Shown piece after piece: positions 15,326-15,582 of a stretch of DNA of 15,582 bases (the first letter of the stretch is position 1; the number at the start of each line of letters is the position of its first letter). The stretch covers positions 1 to 15,582 of the forward strand of contig CAYMYN010000061.1 of NCBI GenBank assembly GCA_964394665.1, given 5' to 3'. The position numbers and the translations under genes were made by a program. Under the pieces are notes generated by a model. The model saw only the letters and a program-made list of their open reading frames with translations, made no database searches and was not told where the DNA came from. This DNA is from CAYMYN01 sp964394665. Its GTDB lineage: Bacteria; Planctomycetota; UBA1135; GCA-002686595.

Positions 15326-15582
15326 CTAAGGGCGCAGCGACGACGCGCATTCGCCCGCAAGGCTCCGAAGAGCTGCAACGCCGCGGGCGCGAGCTCCAGC
15401 GCGGCCACGGGGCGCGCCAGGCTCCAGGATGGGCTCGAAGGCAGCCCCCGCGGCGCGCCCCCGGTGGGCTTTCGTGATGAACCCGTGATTCCTGCCGTCG
15501 TAGTCGACGAGGTAGGGCGGATCCGAGGCGAGCAGCATCGCCTTCTCGCCGGCCATGAGCCTCGCGACGTCGTCCGGGTCGG
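15326..15582 (-). pseudogene. Fragment of an amino DNA methyltransferase (DPPY motif), cut by the right edge and probably degenerate
   Basis: On the minus strand a frame enters from the right edge as DPDDVARLMAGEKAMLLASD and continues PPYLVDYDGRNHG. DPPYLVDY is catalytic motif IV of N6-adenine/N4-cytosine methyltransferases, and the preceding DVARLMAGEKA is the lead-in common to ParB-linked or phage-type methyltransferases. In intact relatives that I recall, DPPYLVDY-GGNH is followed by a long helical region ending in target-recognition blocks. Here, after about residue 38 of the visible frame, the sequence turns into Arg/Ala/Gly-rich text unlike the family and stops at a TAG (15328-15326). 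The simplest reading is a gene truncated or frameshifted after motif IV. An overlapping frame contains LARPVAALELAPAALQLFGA, which looks more protein-like and would fit a frameshift, but I cannot assign it. Possible relic of a mobile element. Confidence 0.5.

Noticed and set aside
11295..15350. A 1351-codon minus-strand frame crossing the N gap and antisense to rho and coaE
   Set aside because: It passes through undetermined bases and contains no recognisable domain; rho and coaE on the plus strand explain the region.

Overview
This is a very GC-rich bacterial window of 15.6 kb holding a mixture of core housekeeping genes and lineage-type envelope genes. The combination points to Planctomycetota or a close relative: a multi-module carboxypeptidase-regulatory-like surface protein, a sulfatase-fold lipoprotein, a discoidin-like domain fragment, a TatC with an enlarged first periplasmic loop, a Rho with a basic N-terminal extension, and a TM/coiled-coil protein of a kind I associate with that phylum. 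This assignment is inference from gene style; no rRNA or other taxonomic marker lies in the window. Both edges cut through genes and there is a 10-N assembly gap at 11354-11363, so the sequence looks like a metagenomic or draft scaffold.

Layout. 3-485 (+) is the 3' end of a gene whose product ends in a discoidin-like domain. 511-2639 (-) is a two-gene unit, methylmalonyl-CoA mutase large subunit followed 2 bases later by methylmalonyl-CoA epimerase; together they interconvert succinyl-CoA, (R)- and (S)-methylmalonyl-CoA in propionyl-CoA or branched-chain metabolism, but the B12-binding mutase subunit is not here. 2874-8005 (+) carries two envelope genes: a 1168-residue membrane-anchored protein made of about eleven beta-sandwich modules of roughly 100 residues, and a sulfatase-family lipoprotein with Thr at the usual formylglycine position. 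7999-8727 (-) is a secreted protein of unknown function whose stop overlaps that of the lipoprotein gene.

8911-8985 (-) is a tRNA-Gln(UUG) with an encoded CCA, its own promoter-like sequence and a 17-bp perfect hairpin behind it. 9109-11282 (-) is tatC-cinA, with stop and start overlapping in GTGA. 11283-11461 contains the gap and a 21-bp perfect hairpin. 11462-12739 (-) encodes a TM anchor, long coiled coil, SH3-like segment and BRCT-like C-terminus. A 374-bp divergent intergenic region then precedes coaE-rho (13114-15260, +), which look co-transcribed. The right edge (15326-15582, -) holds a fragment with the DPPY motif of an amino DNA methyltransferase, apparently a remnant.

No CRISPR array, insertion sequence or phage module is visible. 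Most of the window is ordinary chromosome. The least explained items are the coiled-coil/BRCT-like membrane protein and its structured leader, the large modular protein next to a Thr-type sulfatase homologue, and the methyltransferase remnant.
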